Shown here: piece by piece, positions 24,301-36,400 of the stretch
How the letters are laid out: every line of letters begins with the position of its first letter
How positions within the stretch are numbered: position 1 is the first letter of the stretch
Assembly (NCBI GenBank): GCA_963978905.1
Contig: OZ022256.1
Span: 42,208,001 to 42,272,000, forward strand
Source: Trichostrongylus colubriformis
Taxonomy: Eukaryota > Nematoda > Chromadorea > Rhabditida > Trichostrongylidae
Direction: 5' to 3'
Length of the DNA stretch: 64,000 nucleotides
Notes under the pieces: generated by a model
Database searches by the model: none
What the model saw: the letters and a program-made list of their open reading frames with translations, nothing else
What the model was told of the DNA's origin: nothing
Position numbers and translations under genes: made by a program

Positions 24301-24400
24301 GAAGTTGAGAGCTGTGGATTATTGCTCACATGCTTCCTACTTCCCATTTATAGGCATTATAGGGGTCTGCCTAGTACAATGAGCGGGGGTTGGGACGGTG
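21341..24400. other. no gene recognised; short duplications
   Basis: No coding exon with splice sites was identified. Direct repeats occur at 22382-22430 and 22472-22525, and a duplicated block at 22860-23095. A block at about 21900-22090 resembles the extra segment of the tandem array and 54.4-54.6 kb. The rest is unremarkable. Confidence 0.5.
22860..23095. repeat. two tandem copies of a unit of about 120 bp
   Basis: CATTCTGTAAAAATCCTGGC...GAGCAGTAGTCGCGC...GTTGTGACGTCAC occurs twice in a row. Each copy ends in the palindrome GTGACGTCAC, a CRE-type sequence, which may be coincidental. Confidence 0.75.
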
Positions 24401-24628
24401 AGAGACTCCGAATTACCTGGCGACATCATCATCGCATTGACGATATGTTCAAGCAGTCTTTATGATCCCAGGGCCCGAGATCGACTATCAGATCCCACAG
24501 TACATAGGGACCACATTGCCCAGGCTAAGCTGTTCCACGTCAACCAAAGGCAACTTGCCACGCGTTACGTCAGATGCGGCGAGCGTGCACACGAGGCGAT
24601 TTCTTTGATCCGTGCAGCTCCGTACCCA

Positions 24629-24777
24629 TTCACAAGTGGGGTGTATATCACTAGGACAAAACTGTCGCGTGGCCGTGTTCGGCACGCGACGGGATGGTCC
24701 CCCTCGCACCATCCCGTCGCGTGCCGAACACGGCCACGCGACGGTTTTGTCCTAGTGATATACACCCTTCACAAGTG
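24629..24777. mobile_element. foldback MITE with 10-bp target duplication
   Basis: A 129-bp near-perfect hairpin (24639-24767) begins GGGTGTATATCACTAGGACA and ends with the reverse complement. Its arms are about 59 bp and its loop about 11 bp. It is flanked by the direct repeat TTCACAAGTG (24629-24638 and 24768-24777). A 9-11 bp duplication is typical of Mutator-like elements. Overlapping frames here are artefacts of the palindrome. Confidence 0.85.
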
Positions 24778-25307
24778 TACGGCTGAACAACGGAAAAATC
24801 GCGCCGCGACGTTTGGCACGACGCGCGGCACAACGTGAGTTACGGTTACCGTACGTAAACGCGTACGTAAGAAGAGCGTTTCGTTACTTTGGAATTTCGC
24901 CATTGGATCAGGGTAAGGATACAGTTGTGAGGATACAGTTAACTCGAAAATGGTTCGCGTTTTGATGCGAATATGGTGGAATAGCTGTGACTCAATATCC
25001 TTAGTTTCTCGTTGGTTATCGTTCCCATGACATGAGTTCAGGCACCGTCACCTGGAACCTTACTGCAATGCATCAGAACTTCATTTTTTGAAATAACTAC
25101 TAATGTGAAGATTGATTCTTCAATTTTATACCAGTATGGTCAATAAAGTGAGAGCATAGGCTATTCAACGGAGGAAAACCTTTATAAAACAGAGCTCTGG
25201 AATAGCTCCACCGCCCATGAGAACTGCGAGAAAGGTGGAGCTCTAGCAAGCGATCACAGAGATGCTGGGTCGCCACACAGATGGGCGAAGCCTACAAGCT
25301 GCCAGTA

Positions 25308-26203
25308 TTAGGTTGTAAGGAAAGTTCTGGCCGCTTTTTCGCGTTCACAAGATAAATTCGAATATCAGAACGCGTTTACATGAATCAGCTGACATATTGT
25401 GCTCCTCAAATAGACAAAAAGTTGCTCTTTCTAAATATATGTTTTATTTGGAATGACACAAGGTTTTCGAATTATTAGGAAAATTTCAAAGTACTGCGAA
25501 AATAGCACTTTTAAGAAGACTCCACTTCACGAGTTCCTGTTTAGCCGAGTCTTAGCGAAGAGGACCACAAATGTGAATACTGCAAGAGGAGGGGGAGAAG
25601 CATTGGATGGAACACTTTGTCTGTGGTTTCAGAAGTGCAGAAATGAAAACGAGCTGCTTGGATTTTCAAGTGATCAAATCGCTTTAACTAAAACGGCAGA
25701 AGGCAATAAGCATCCATGTTTGCAGGGAATATCCACAAGTACTGGCCCTCAACAAGCAAACTTAGTTTACCTCCTCAAGTAGCCTTGTTCTGGAAGAATC
25801 CAAAAAATGGGTGCCGCGCTACCCTTCGGAGAAGCAATGCGCGAGCACGTTTTCCACAAATCGTCTTCCACTAATTGAAGCAGTTGCAGGTAAGGCCCTT
25901 ACTCGTCCATCATGTTCATCAAATCTAGCGCCAACTATGCCCCACTTCCCAAAGCATCTGGACAGCTCCTTCAGTAGCAGTATGTTCAGAAATAGTGGCG
26001 ATTTGGAGTCGACTTTTTTCATTTCGCGCAACATAAGTCATCAGCCTTTCATCAAATTGAGATATTCAGGTACGCATAATGTTGCCAAGAGTGTAGCGAA
26101 TCGAGTGGTGCTTATTATGTGAGAAAAGATGCTTTCTGAGCCGAGTTATGATCCCCCGAAGTTGAAATTTCAAAAACCGGCCAAAACTTTCCTTACAACC
26201 TAA
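25308..26203 (+). mobile_element. mariner-like element, degenerate
   Basis: Inverted repeats TTAGGTTGTAAGGAAAGTTC/GAACTTTCCTTACAACCTAA-type are flanked by TA (25306-25307, 26204-26205). It is 896 bp long, again shorter than an intact mariner. Its ends differ from those of the 7021 and 61544 copies, so this is a different subfamily. Confidence 0.9.
25453..26122 (+). pseudogene. mariner transposase remnant
   Basis: The first frame has HEFLFSRVLAKRTTNVN and LWFQKCRNENELLG, matching the N-terminal helix-turn-helix region of mariner transposases. After a stop and frame change, LIEAVAGKALTRPSCSSNLA and HFPKHLDSSFSSSMFRNSGD match the region around the third catalytic Asp (normally PHPPYSPDLAP). The middle, with the first two catalytic Asp residues, is deleted and the third Asp position is altered. 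Not functional. Confidence 0.8.
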
Positions 26204-26469
26204 TAGTATTCAGGCAAGCGGTGACCATACAAATAATCAACTTCGAGCGTAACCATACCAGCCATTGGTCAGGACGTCAGTGGCACTACCACATGTTTAG
26301 ACAGAGGAAGCGATACTCGTTTATCGTGCGTAAATACACACGGCGACACTGCATGCACACACCGCATGCGTGGTGAGATTTCTGACCTAACGTTCATAGG
26401 TGACCTTGATGGACTTTTGGAAAAAAGTGTTGGAGGCGTGGTCAAGCGCGGAATCGAGGAAAATTTTCA

Positions 26470-26530
26470 AAAAATACGACCCCGGCCCCCAAAAAAGGCC
26501 TTTATACGACCCCCCCTCCCTTCTTCAGGT
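26470..26530. repeat. short dispersed TACGACCCC repeat
   Basis: GAGGAAAATTTTCAAAAAAT followed by two TACGACCCC boxes. The same arrangement occurs at 46853-46915. Confidence 0.55.
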
Positions 26531-27049
26531 TCCGCTGTTTCTGTGGTATCTATCCAACCACTGCCAGCCAGTGCATCAAGCAAATTAAGAGCCTATGGTC
26601 AAAGAAGCCCCTCTTCAGTCCACTTCGGCTAGAGACGCAGAGGAGGAGAGAGAGAAGGGGGATTCTCGGATTCCCTGTTCTCGGTATTTTCGTCGTTTTA
26701 TGTCGTCCTTTCTCTAAGCACCTCTACTTTCGTATTCCCCCAATTTGCCAAATTTACCCCTACCGATGTCTTTGAATCGCGGATGCGCAAATGCGCTCTT
26801 TTTCGATCGATACGTATATCTAACTTTACGCCGATGCGCCAAAAATCCCACTCAGTTTGGTATGAATGCAGCCTCATCCCCAGCTACGTCAGCACCACTA
26901 TATCTAGCCACTATGAATCTTATATCCTACTATATATAATTCGCTAAGTATGTCTGTATGTGTGTGTGTGTCCGTCTGTCTGTCACGAAATTCATATCTG
27001 GCGTCGCAGCAAAGCTGGGAAGCTGAATTTTACAAATGATATAGGGGGT

Positions 27050-28760
27050 GGTAAGGGGACCTAGGCGGTGGTGGACCGAAAGTGATAGCAGCTGATACAC
27101 GCTGATAAGGAGCCTTAAAAGGCGAAAGTCACCAACGTCGTTTCGGCTTTCGGGTTGAACCTAGAGCGCTGATACTCTTGGGTGTTCTGCGGCGTGGGGC
27201 GGGAGTGACCCGCACTGATAACGGTTGATAAGATTTGATAAGGTGCATAAAAAGGCTAGAATCGTCGAATCAGTTTCGCTTTTCGGGTTGATCCCAGAGC
27301 GCCGATATTCATAGGTGTTCTAAGGCTTGAGACAGGGACATTAATGGTGGGTGATCCAAATTAAGGGTTGATAAGATTCGATAAGAAGCGCAAAAAGGCT
27401 AGAGCCATCGAATCCGTTTCGCTCTTCGCATTGATCCTGGAGCGCTTACACTCATAGGTTTCTAGAATGGTGGGCCAGGGACATTGATGGTGGGTGATAC
27501 AAATTAATAATGCTTGATAAGATTTGATAAGGAGCCTTAAAAGGCAAAAGTCACCAGAGTCGTTTCGCCCTTCGGGATGATCCTAGAGCGCTGACACTCT
27601 TGGATGCTCTGTAGGATGGGGCGGGAACATTAATCGTGGGTAGCTCGCATTGATAACGGTCGATAAGATATGATAAGGAACGTGAAATGACTAGAGTTGT
27701 TGAATCGCGTTGATCTAAGAGCGCTGACACTTATAGGTGTTTAGAGGATGGGTCAGAGACATTAATGGTGGGTGATACAAATTGGTAATGGTTGATAAGA
27801 TTCGATAAGGAGCGAACAAATGCTAAAGTCGTCGAATCCGTTTCCCTTTTTGCATTGGTCCCCGAGCGTTCATACTTACAGGTGTTTTGCGGGGTAGGAC
27901 GGGGACATTAATGGTGGGTGATCCAGCTTGATAACGGTTGATAAGATTCGATAAGGAGCGAACAAATGCTAAAGTCGTCGAATCCGTTTCCCTTTTTGCA
28001 TTGGTCCCGGAGGGGTGGGGTCCACGAGGTCGAATTTCCGCGCGGCCGCGCGCGATGAGCGGCACAGCGGGTGCGAGTGCTAGTGGCAGGGCATGGCAGA
28101 CTTCAAGCGAGGCAGTGTGGTATGGGTGAAAAGCGCAGACGTGACGCAGTCACGCTCAGCCGGGCGATCAAGGGCAATCGATACGGCGAGTCGTACGGGG
28201 GCGCCGCGAGTGAAACGCCGCGAAGCGGAAATTCGACCTCGTGGACCCCACCCGTCCCGGAGCGTTCATACTTACAGGTGTTTTGCGGGGTAGGACGGGG
28301 ACATTAATGGTGGGTGATCCAGCTTGATAACGGTTGATAGGATTTGATAAGGAGCGCACAAAAGCTAGAGTTGTCGAATCCGTTTCGCTTTTCGCATTGG
28401 TCCCGCAGCGTTCATATTCACAGGTGTTTTGCGAAGTGGAACGGGGACATTGTTGGTGGCTGATCCAAACTAAGAATGGCTGCTAAGATTTGATAAGGAG
28501 CATGAGAAGGCGAATGTCGTCGGATTCGTTTCGCCTTTCGCGTTGATCTAAGGGTGCTGACACTCATGGGTGTTTAGCAGAGTGGGATGGGGACATCGAT
28601 AGTGGGTGATCCAAACCGATAAGATTCATGAGATTTAATTAGGAACGTGAGAAGGAAAATGTCACCAAGGCCGGTACGCTTTTGCGGCCAGCACTCGAAT
28701 GTTCACATTCGCAGGTATTGTAGAGTGCAGGGACCCCAGTGGTAATGTTGGGTATAGGGT
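27050..28760 (+). repeat. tandem array of about 147-bp units inside element L
   Basis: GGGACATTAATGGTGGGTGA-type anchors fall at about 27326, 27479, 27628, 27755, 27902, 28300, 28445 and 28585. After subtracting the 250 bp added by one insertion, the spacing is 127-153 bp. Each unit also has GATAACGGTTGATAAGATTC and AATCCGTTTCGCTTTTCGCA. The other two element L copies hold only about two units. Confidence 0.85.
28004..28262. mobile_element. 241-bp MITE with 9-bp target duplication
   Basis: The element at 28013-28253 has 29-bp perfect terminal inverted repeats starting GGGTGGGGTCCACGAGGTCG. It is flanked by GTCCCGGAG on both sides (28004-28012, 28254-28262). The neighbouring repeat unit lacks the insertion (it reads GTCCCCGAGCGTTCATAC), confirming the empty site. 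The 9-bp duplication suggests a Mutator-like source. Confidence 0.92.
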
Positions 28761-29280
28761 CCCAGTGAAAACGGCTTACGGTGGCTGATAGGAACCGTTA
28801 GGAATCGGATGGGATGAAATACTTTACATCGCTTGATACTACTATACGACCGCTTTAGCAAAAGCGTCTGCAGTGTCATTAGGTGAACATATTTTGTTTA
28901 TGTTCTGATATCACTGGCTGAATTGCCCGACAGCTGAATTGCCTTGCATTCGAAAAAATGATGCATTTCTTTTGATACTGCGATCTACATTGATAACCAT
29001 GATGCAACTTATATTTGTGATAGCAAAGCAAACGATTCACTCGGAATCATTTTCCAATGCGGTACTGGCAGCAACACTGGGTATCGACCGCTAAACTATG
29101 CAAAATTGCAAATAGTGAAGCAGGTTTACGAAAACGATAAACATCGACAATCGGGATATGGATCTACCATTCATGTGTAGGAATTGGATGCTCAGCAAGT
29201 GAACAATTTGTTACCGATGGATGCAATTGAATACAAAACTATCGATGTCCGAACTATCCAAACTCCAAATGATGACCTAA

Positions 29281-29550
29281 ACCAGTTGGCTCGCGCACAC
29301 TACTGCGCGCGATTCGTTTCGATGACGTGCAAAACGGATTCGATGCAAAGACTCAAGTATAATAACACCGAAATGCTTTTTATCACGCCGTCTTCTCTAC
29401 TTTTGTCTAAATAAATAGCTCAGCTGAAAGCAATGGAAAGGAAATTCCCGCTCAATTTCATACATAACTGTGGTCGGGCCGATCAAATCCATTTTGCAAA
29501 ACATGGCCATGAATCGCGCGCAGAAGTGTGCGCGAGCCAACTGGTTTGTG
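29281..29550. repeat. inverted pair at the end of element L
   Basis: CCAGTTGGCTCGCGCACACT...GCGCGCGATTC on the left recurs as its reverse complement near 29515-29548. Equivalent pairs in the opposite copy are at 36092-36131 and 36326-36349. Confidence 0.8.
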
Positions 29551-30468
29551 ATAACAGCCCAACCCCCTAAAAGATCCAAACACCATTTCAGTGTTTCAGC
29601 AATTTAGGGATAATGAGTTGCTCAACAACCTAGTGCATCTGCGCCAAATTGGCACCCAGGTCAGGAACGGATGTCGTATCCGTGCTCATCCCCCCGAATA
29701 TCACCTGTGAATAGAGGTACCGCACGCACGCTTTTTTGCAAAGCTCCTCGTTTCTGGGGTAGTGGTAGTTAATGCTTAGTTACCCAACTGCACCAATTCC
29801 CATAGCCTCGTCACCCATTCGATATGTCCACGCGTAAAATGTGGAGTGGTTGTGGAGGCACGACCAACGCTGCGCTGCTGCTATCGTAACCCTTTAATGC
29901 GGTAGACGGTTACTTTAAGCGGTTAAGGCTGTTACTCATCAGCTGCACATTAAATCGGGTAAGGTGAGTAAATACTTTTGTATACGCTCAGTATTACCAT
30001 CGTGTTTTGTTACAAATTTTCAGGTGCAATTCCTGAATATAATGTAAGCGCACGCTTCAAAAAATTCACTCTCTTCAGAGAGGTTTTCCAGTTGCGGAGG
30101 TGTAAAATAATAGTAATGCTAAATCATTCCTGGCTGAGCTATTTTGGTTTTTTTGGTGCCTAAATGGGAAACATCCATGATGAAGTTTTCATGTTCAGCA
30201 TATCATTTAGGAATAGTCAAGTTAATGAAAAAAAATATGCTTTTTGAGGCCTCTCACGAAAAGTGTGCATAGTGAATAAATGTTTCAGTTTTTAAAAATT
30301 GCTTGAATTCATAGTCGACCTTAGAAACTCGTCATTGATGCTGAAGGAATTGCTGGCCCTGTGCCGTTCGTTTCACTGGCGTAATTGAAAGTAGCCATTT
30401 GCATTCAACCTTTTTCTTCTCCATTATCTTTCCTCATAACGACAGGTGCCAAGACTGAGTGGTTTACT

Positions 30469-33400
30469 ATGGCATCTCCGTATGTTGCTAGCGGGTCGCT
30501 ATCTCAAGAAGATCTTCATAGGATGTTGTCTCCTAGACTGGCAAGTAAGTTCTTTCAATTCACTAGACTTCATTAATTGTCGTTTTTTCCTTAAAAACAG
30601 ATCAACTTGACATACTCGCAGTACGATTACAGCGCTCTCCTTCTGCCATTGAGTACTTCTGACGGGATTTCAAAATATTTCTTCAAATACCTATGAATGT
30701 TTTTTGCGTTAGATCTTCCACCTATTGCTTTTGCTCGCAGCTTTGACTTTGAGTTTGCGTTGTTGCCAGGGATGCGATACCTTTCCCGTCGTGGGATAAC
30801 CGTATTGTGGCAGCCTTATCTCAAAATTACTTCACGACGTTTCTCCCGATTTATGTGAATTCGAGAAATTTTCATCCAAGCATTGACTGCATTGCGAGAT
30901 GTAGTGTGCAGTCCTTCAACGCGAAATTACGGACTAGTGCAGCAGTGGCTGTAAATTAGATACGCACAATCGGAGCTTTCATATGATTTTTGGTGAGATA
31001 CGAAATTGCTGAAATCACAAAACGAACTAGAATGGAACACTGAACAATAAATGAGACAAATTATTGCTGTGTAGTCAGTATAACTAGGGTAGGCAGGCTG
31101 GTGTTCCGTTGTCTTCTAGTTTTTTTATACGTACCAGTGGATCTCTAAACTTTCTCTGAGTCATACAAAGTTCCGCGCTGTCATGTTTCTTTTTTATGCG
31201 TGTTGTTAAACGTTTCTGTTTGGGATGATATGGGGTGTATTTTTAAAGTCCTGTTTTTTAAACATGTGTGAATGAGTTCGGAAATCAATACTGGTGTCTG
31301 TGTAATAAAACATACCGGCAATTCGCAACAGAGAATGAGCAGCTCCTAGTTTAGCATGTTGAAAGTTCTGTTCTTCCGTATATGCGTTATACATCATATC
31401 TCCGACAGTTTACTGTTCAGACCTGGGCAGTAATTGTTCTTTTCCTTCCTGAGTTTGAACAGGCAATTAGAGTTCCATTTGGCCAAACATTCTCCAAGGA
31501 AAAGCATTTTTCGTCGTGTTTGAGAAGTGCTTGATTTTAATATGAAACTTTTGTTTTATTAATTCCGTGCTTTGCCGTGGGGTAATATATCTTGGACTAT
31601 GGCAAGGTTTTCTTTCACAGCAGTGATAATCTTTTTGCACTGGAGAAATTTGAAGCTTTTGGCTTCTTCACAAGTCATGCAACTGAAAATAGCAGCGTTT
31701 TATTTCCAGAAAGTATATCTTTCACTGAGGTCATTGAATTGAACACATTATTGATGTTTGTCGTAGGCATCTTCAAATGTATTGAATTGAATTGAACACA
31801 TTATTGATGTTTGTCGTAGGCATCTTCAAATGTATTGAATTATTGCAGAGTTGTCAGCTGAAAGGGAACGGGAACAACCTTCGCTCCGGAATAGGCGCCC
31901 TACTGGTACCAGTACCAATGTAGAGGATGTGGAAGATTACGGTGTTAGGAATCGCTCATTACCTGACCAGTTCAGAGGTGAGGATATATCTTTCACACGC
32001 ACTTAAAACTACGGATCTTTCTTTGTTCGCTAGCACTATAGGACCAACGAGATTTCCAATTGTTACTGGTGGAAAACCTGACAATATCAAACTATAGCAA
32101 CAGCAGGAACCGCCAAATAATTGGATTCCGGGATTTCATTGCAAGGCTACTGCATAATCCTGATAATATTCGCTTTCCACTGCATTTCATCCAGTTTTCC
32201 AACCATCCTAGGCTCCTTGTCCAGTAATCATGGCTCTAAATAAGCGTTGTGTTTGTGGACTGAGAAGACGGCGATGTGCTCATAAGAAGCCCCATTTGAT
32301 AGTTTTGTCTGCACTATCCCTTACACCTTCTTCTTACGCGTCTTTGTGGCTGTGGGTGCTCGTGTTATCCCCTGATAGGTATTGATAAGGTTGAGCGCTG
32401 GTGTGATCCTTTGTGTAAACTGGGATATGAAATGAAGTGCACTGATTCTAATTCCTTTTTTTTTCATCTAGATCTAGTTCGGGAGCTTAGCGACTATCTC
32501 TTGGACAGTACGTTTTTGGACTGCATATTTGATGTGCATAGGGAAGCTTCGATTTTGCATCGTCACGGTTTACAAATCGATAGCCCCCCGCCTACGCCTA
32601 GTCATGAGGTGATAGTTAAAAGCATATTTTGGTTTAATTAATTATCCTTTTGAAAATCCTGTGTTAATCTATTGCTCTAGGATTCTCCACAGTCAAGTTC
32701 TGACACTCCACGGTCGAGGCCTCCAGAATCGAATGCTCAGGTGACTTCGCTTTTCTACATTTTAGTGAAGGGAATAGGAACGTGAATGCAAACATCGTCG
32801 CTGTATTTCGAAAAAGCCAAGGAGAAGGCTGATCAATTGTGGCAGTTTTTTTGTACATATTAACTAGTCCCTGCGGCCTTGTTGGCATGGTGTAGAGTTT
32901 GCTATTTGACCACCCTTATGCTGCTTCTCACACACTGTCCCATTAAACAACATTTGGATTGCTGCCAAATCATTACCGGGACTGTTCATCGCAGTACTTT
33001 TATCTACCGACCTCCATCAAAACTTGCAGCCGTGTCCATGTCTTTCCTTTTGATCTCTCTTTTTTGCTAATGTCCAGTAACGTATTGAAAATCACCACCC
33101 TTTCTCAATGCTGCGAACGCATTGCAGCCGCTTTCACGCTCTATCGACGCTCCCTCTCCGTTCCTTCGAGCAAGGCACCTGCTTGCACGCGATAACTTTC
33201 GCGTTTACTTTGGCCGTGGAGCGCATGGAGCAAGTAACTGTGTAGTCACACTTGGTGTAGTGAGGGAGCCTCAGTTGTGTGTGATCTTCAAGCACCATTT
33301 CTGTGTTCAGAATGATGTATAATGCGGGTCGAATTTCCGCGTAGAATTTAAAAACGTGATTGAATCACGTGTAGATTCATGCGTAAAATCGCGTTGCTGA

Positions 33401-36400
33401 TTTCAGTTTGTCTGCTCAAGGTGCCTTCCCATCAATTCTTAGGTTTTTGCTTGGTCAGGTACCAGTTTATGTGGGCTTAGATTCCTTTTTGTGGCTGCGA
33501 ATATTTTCTGAAATTATGATCTACATAAAGATCGGGGGAGGTGCTCATGGCCTTCTGTTTTAGCGGCTGCCATATGAAACAGTGACGATGACCTTGTTGC
33601 ACAGCTTGTCGAAAAAAGAATTGCTAGAGCATCGTCGTCCTTCAGATGATATGAGTTGTATATTTGATAATGGGGATTATGGCAGAAGCTCAAAGAACTG
33701 CAAGGAGGTGTATGGAGGGAGGCAGAGATAGAATGCTCAATGACGGTATCTGTTGTGCAATATCAGCGTGGAAAACCATAAGACAGATTTGATGCCGTGT
33801 GGCGCACTTCACAAGGACCATAAATTTTTTCACATCTCTATTGGCTCATTGGAAGTTTACTTCTGTGGCTCGATAGGCTAGGAATAATGGAGTGAATAAC
33901 AATCCGATGCGTATTCACCAAATGCCTAGCATTTGGTGAATACGCATCGGGTTGTCATTCACTCCATTCCCTTTTCTGGAGCTTTTCCTTCATAGTTTTG
34001 CCACGAAGCCGCTCATATAAACTGTGATTTTTTTGTGAAATTCGTACATCAGATCCATTTGAAATTGATCCGTTGTCGTACCTCAACAAAAGTTCTCCTG
34101 TTTCTTTTGAATTTTTCTTGCGCTACTTTCTCGTTTTCAGATCACTGTTAAGTGTCGTGTGTGTGGAAGGATGGTAGGTGCCAAAGTGTTTGAGAAACAT
34201 ATAATCAACTGTAGAAAATTAGACGGTAGCAGAAGCAGCTCGCGGTGAGATCATTACCGATTTTTGCTAATATTATAAATAATCCTTCTTACTTGTATGG
34301 TTTTTCCAACTGTTTTTCAGGGTAGCTGCTAAAAAAATTGCTGAGCAAGAGATGATTTCAGAAAGTTCGTTCAACGACGACGATTTTGTTGTACGTGCCA
34401 TTTTCCTTTTTTTTTGATAATGTCGTAGTATAAAAGGGAGATCTGTGCGAGGATTCAGTAAGCACTTGAACGAACAGCTTTGATCCGAAGTCTGTACTGG
34501 CCTCAAATCTAAAAGCTCTCTTAGACTGAGGTTCACTATGTGACTGGTTTGCATTCGGCTGAAGATTAGGTGTGTATTGATGTGTGGTTGTGCGATCACA
34601 CAATCCGCAAGGTCGGATAATCACAGAGTCGCATTTGTTGTCATGCGCACTCTCACTGGAGTGTGCTATCTTGATGGGTTCTTCACCACTTTAGGGCTGT
34701 GAGTGGTAAGAGATCAAGGGACCGACACACGGAAAAAAGAGTGAGCAGGACGACACTTGCGACTATGCCATTATGCGATCCGCAGGATCGCAGGGTACAA
34801 TCTCAGCCTAAAATTCGACAAGCGTGTTTATTATCGGTACTTTGCCTCGAGTAGATCCAAAAACAGTAGTCCATGGAGAATTTTTGAGCGACATGCACCA
34901 GTACGAGCCTGTTCTCCTTTCGTACTTAAAACACGACTGAAACACATTACGGCATCACTGAAGTTCTTTGATCCCACGTTTGTGACTGTTTGTGGTTGGG
35001 AAGCTTCAGCCGATTGTTCTTTGGTTCACTTATTTATCGACGGACATGCAGTAATGCAATGACAAAAACAATGACACTTAAAATGTTCACACTGAAATGA
35101 AAACAACAATTGATGCTAGTTGGTGATAGTTTGCAGAGACAACAACTGGTGATAGTTTGTAGAATCACTCAAATTGCAACAGCTTTTTGAAAGCGGTAAA
35201 CTTCAATGGTTTACCACTGCACCGCAAAATGGAATGAAACTTGTGCGAACTCTCTCTCAAAGAAGGCGGTTCGAACTCCTTCGATGCTTTCTTTGTACCA
35301 CACCACACCAGTTTGAAAATTTGGAAACGTTCGAAAAATAGTTATATAGTAAATGTCATATGCCATCAGAGGTCGGACCCTTTTCTTCAATTCTCAAGCA
35401 ACTTCAACCCGAATAGTTTTTTCCTTAGCTCCATTAGGTATATCAGTACGTTATGCATGGAGACAGCGAAACATCAACTTGCAATTGAAATTGTTTTGGA
35501 TACCTTTAAAGGAACCGGAAGGGGTCCGAAACAAGAGGAAGATGCAAAGAAATGAGCATTTTGTAACGAACACTCAAGGTTAGAAGCGATAATCGGTGAA
35601 AAAACCCGGACAAAGGCGCGACGCTGCGGTGTGTATTCGCATCCCTTCGCATCCCCACACAGACTTTCCGAGTTGTCCGCTGTAGGAGACGGGCTGCGGG
35701 CCAACGTTAGTTGAACCATCGACTCACAGCGCAGTGGAGTGGCCATTCCCAACTACATCAGCATTCATGTAAGTACATCTAGAAACAATATAAGAAAGAA
35801 CAAAGGAAAAAATAAAAGGAAAAAAATTTATAACAGAACATCTCCTCTTGGCACCATGCCAAGGCGTCAAATTGGCGAGTTTGTGCATGGCGGCCACTTA
35901 AACTCGTCCACACTACATCTGTTCTACCGTAGGTCAAAATTACCCCTTCCGGTGTCTTTAAAGAAATTATGTCTTTATCTTTTCTGCCTCTTTGTTAGTT
36001 CTCTAGAGAGAAATTGGTATTATCACTCGAAAGACGTGAAGGTTATACATAGTAGAGCGATGGGTGGACTGTTAACGAATCCCTGTTATGTAAGAAACCA
36101 GTTGGCGGGCGCACACTACTGCACGCGATTCGCGATATCGTGCGAAATGGGTTTGATCGCCACGACCACAGTTGTGTATGAAATTGAGTGGAAGTTTCCT
36201 GTCCTCTGCTTTCAGCTGAGCTATTAAATTGGAAAAAAGCAGAGAAGATGGCGTGATAAAAAAGCAAAAGGCATTAATATACCTCAGTCGCTTTGCATCG
36301 AACCCATTTTGCACGTCATCGACATGAATCGCGCGCAGTAGTGTGCGCCAGAGCTTAGAGATCGATAGTTTTGCATTCTAATGCATCGATTGGTAACAAC

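Larger units (their letters stand above)
26925..29600 (+). repeat. element L, long copy
   Basis: Starts with ACTATATATAATTCGC and a (TG)n head, then CTGTCTGTCACGAAATTCAT and a block shared with 37140-36830 (reverse orientation). An internal array of about 147-bp units (about 27050-28760) is followed by unique segments (GCATTTCTTTTGATACTGCG, CCAATGCGGTACTGGCAGCA) that also match 36090-36700 in reverse. It ends with an inverted pair built on GCGCACACTACTGCGC. No coding sequence recognised. The mobilisation mechanism is unknown. Confidence 0.7.

Noticed and set aside
24398..24838. 146-codon plus-strand frame with similar peptides on the minus strand
   Set aside because: Largely produced by the 129-bp hairpin, which translates similarly on both strands. 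No domain recognised.
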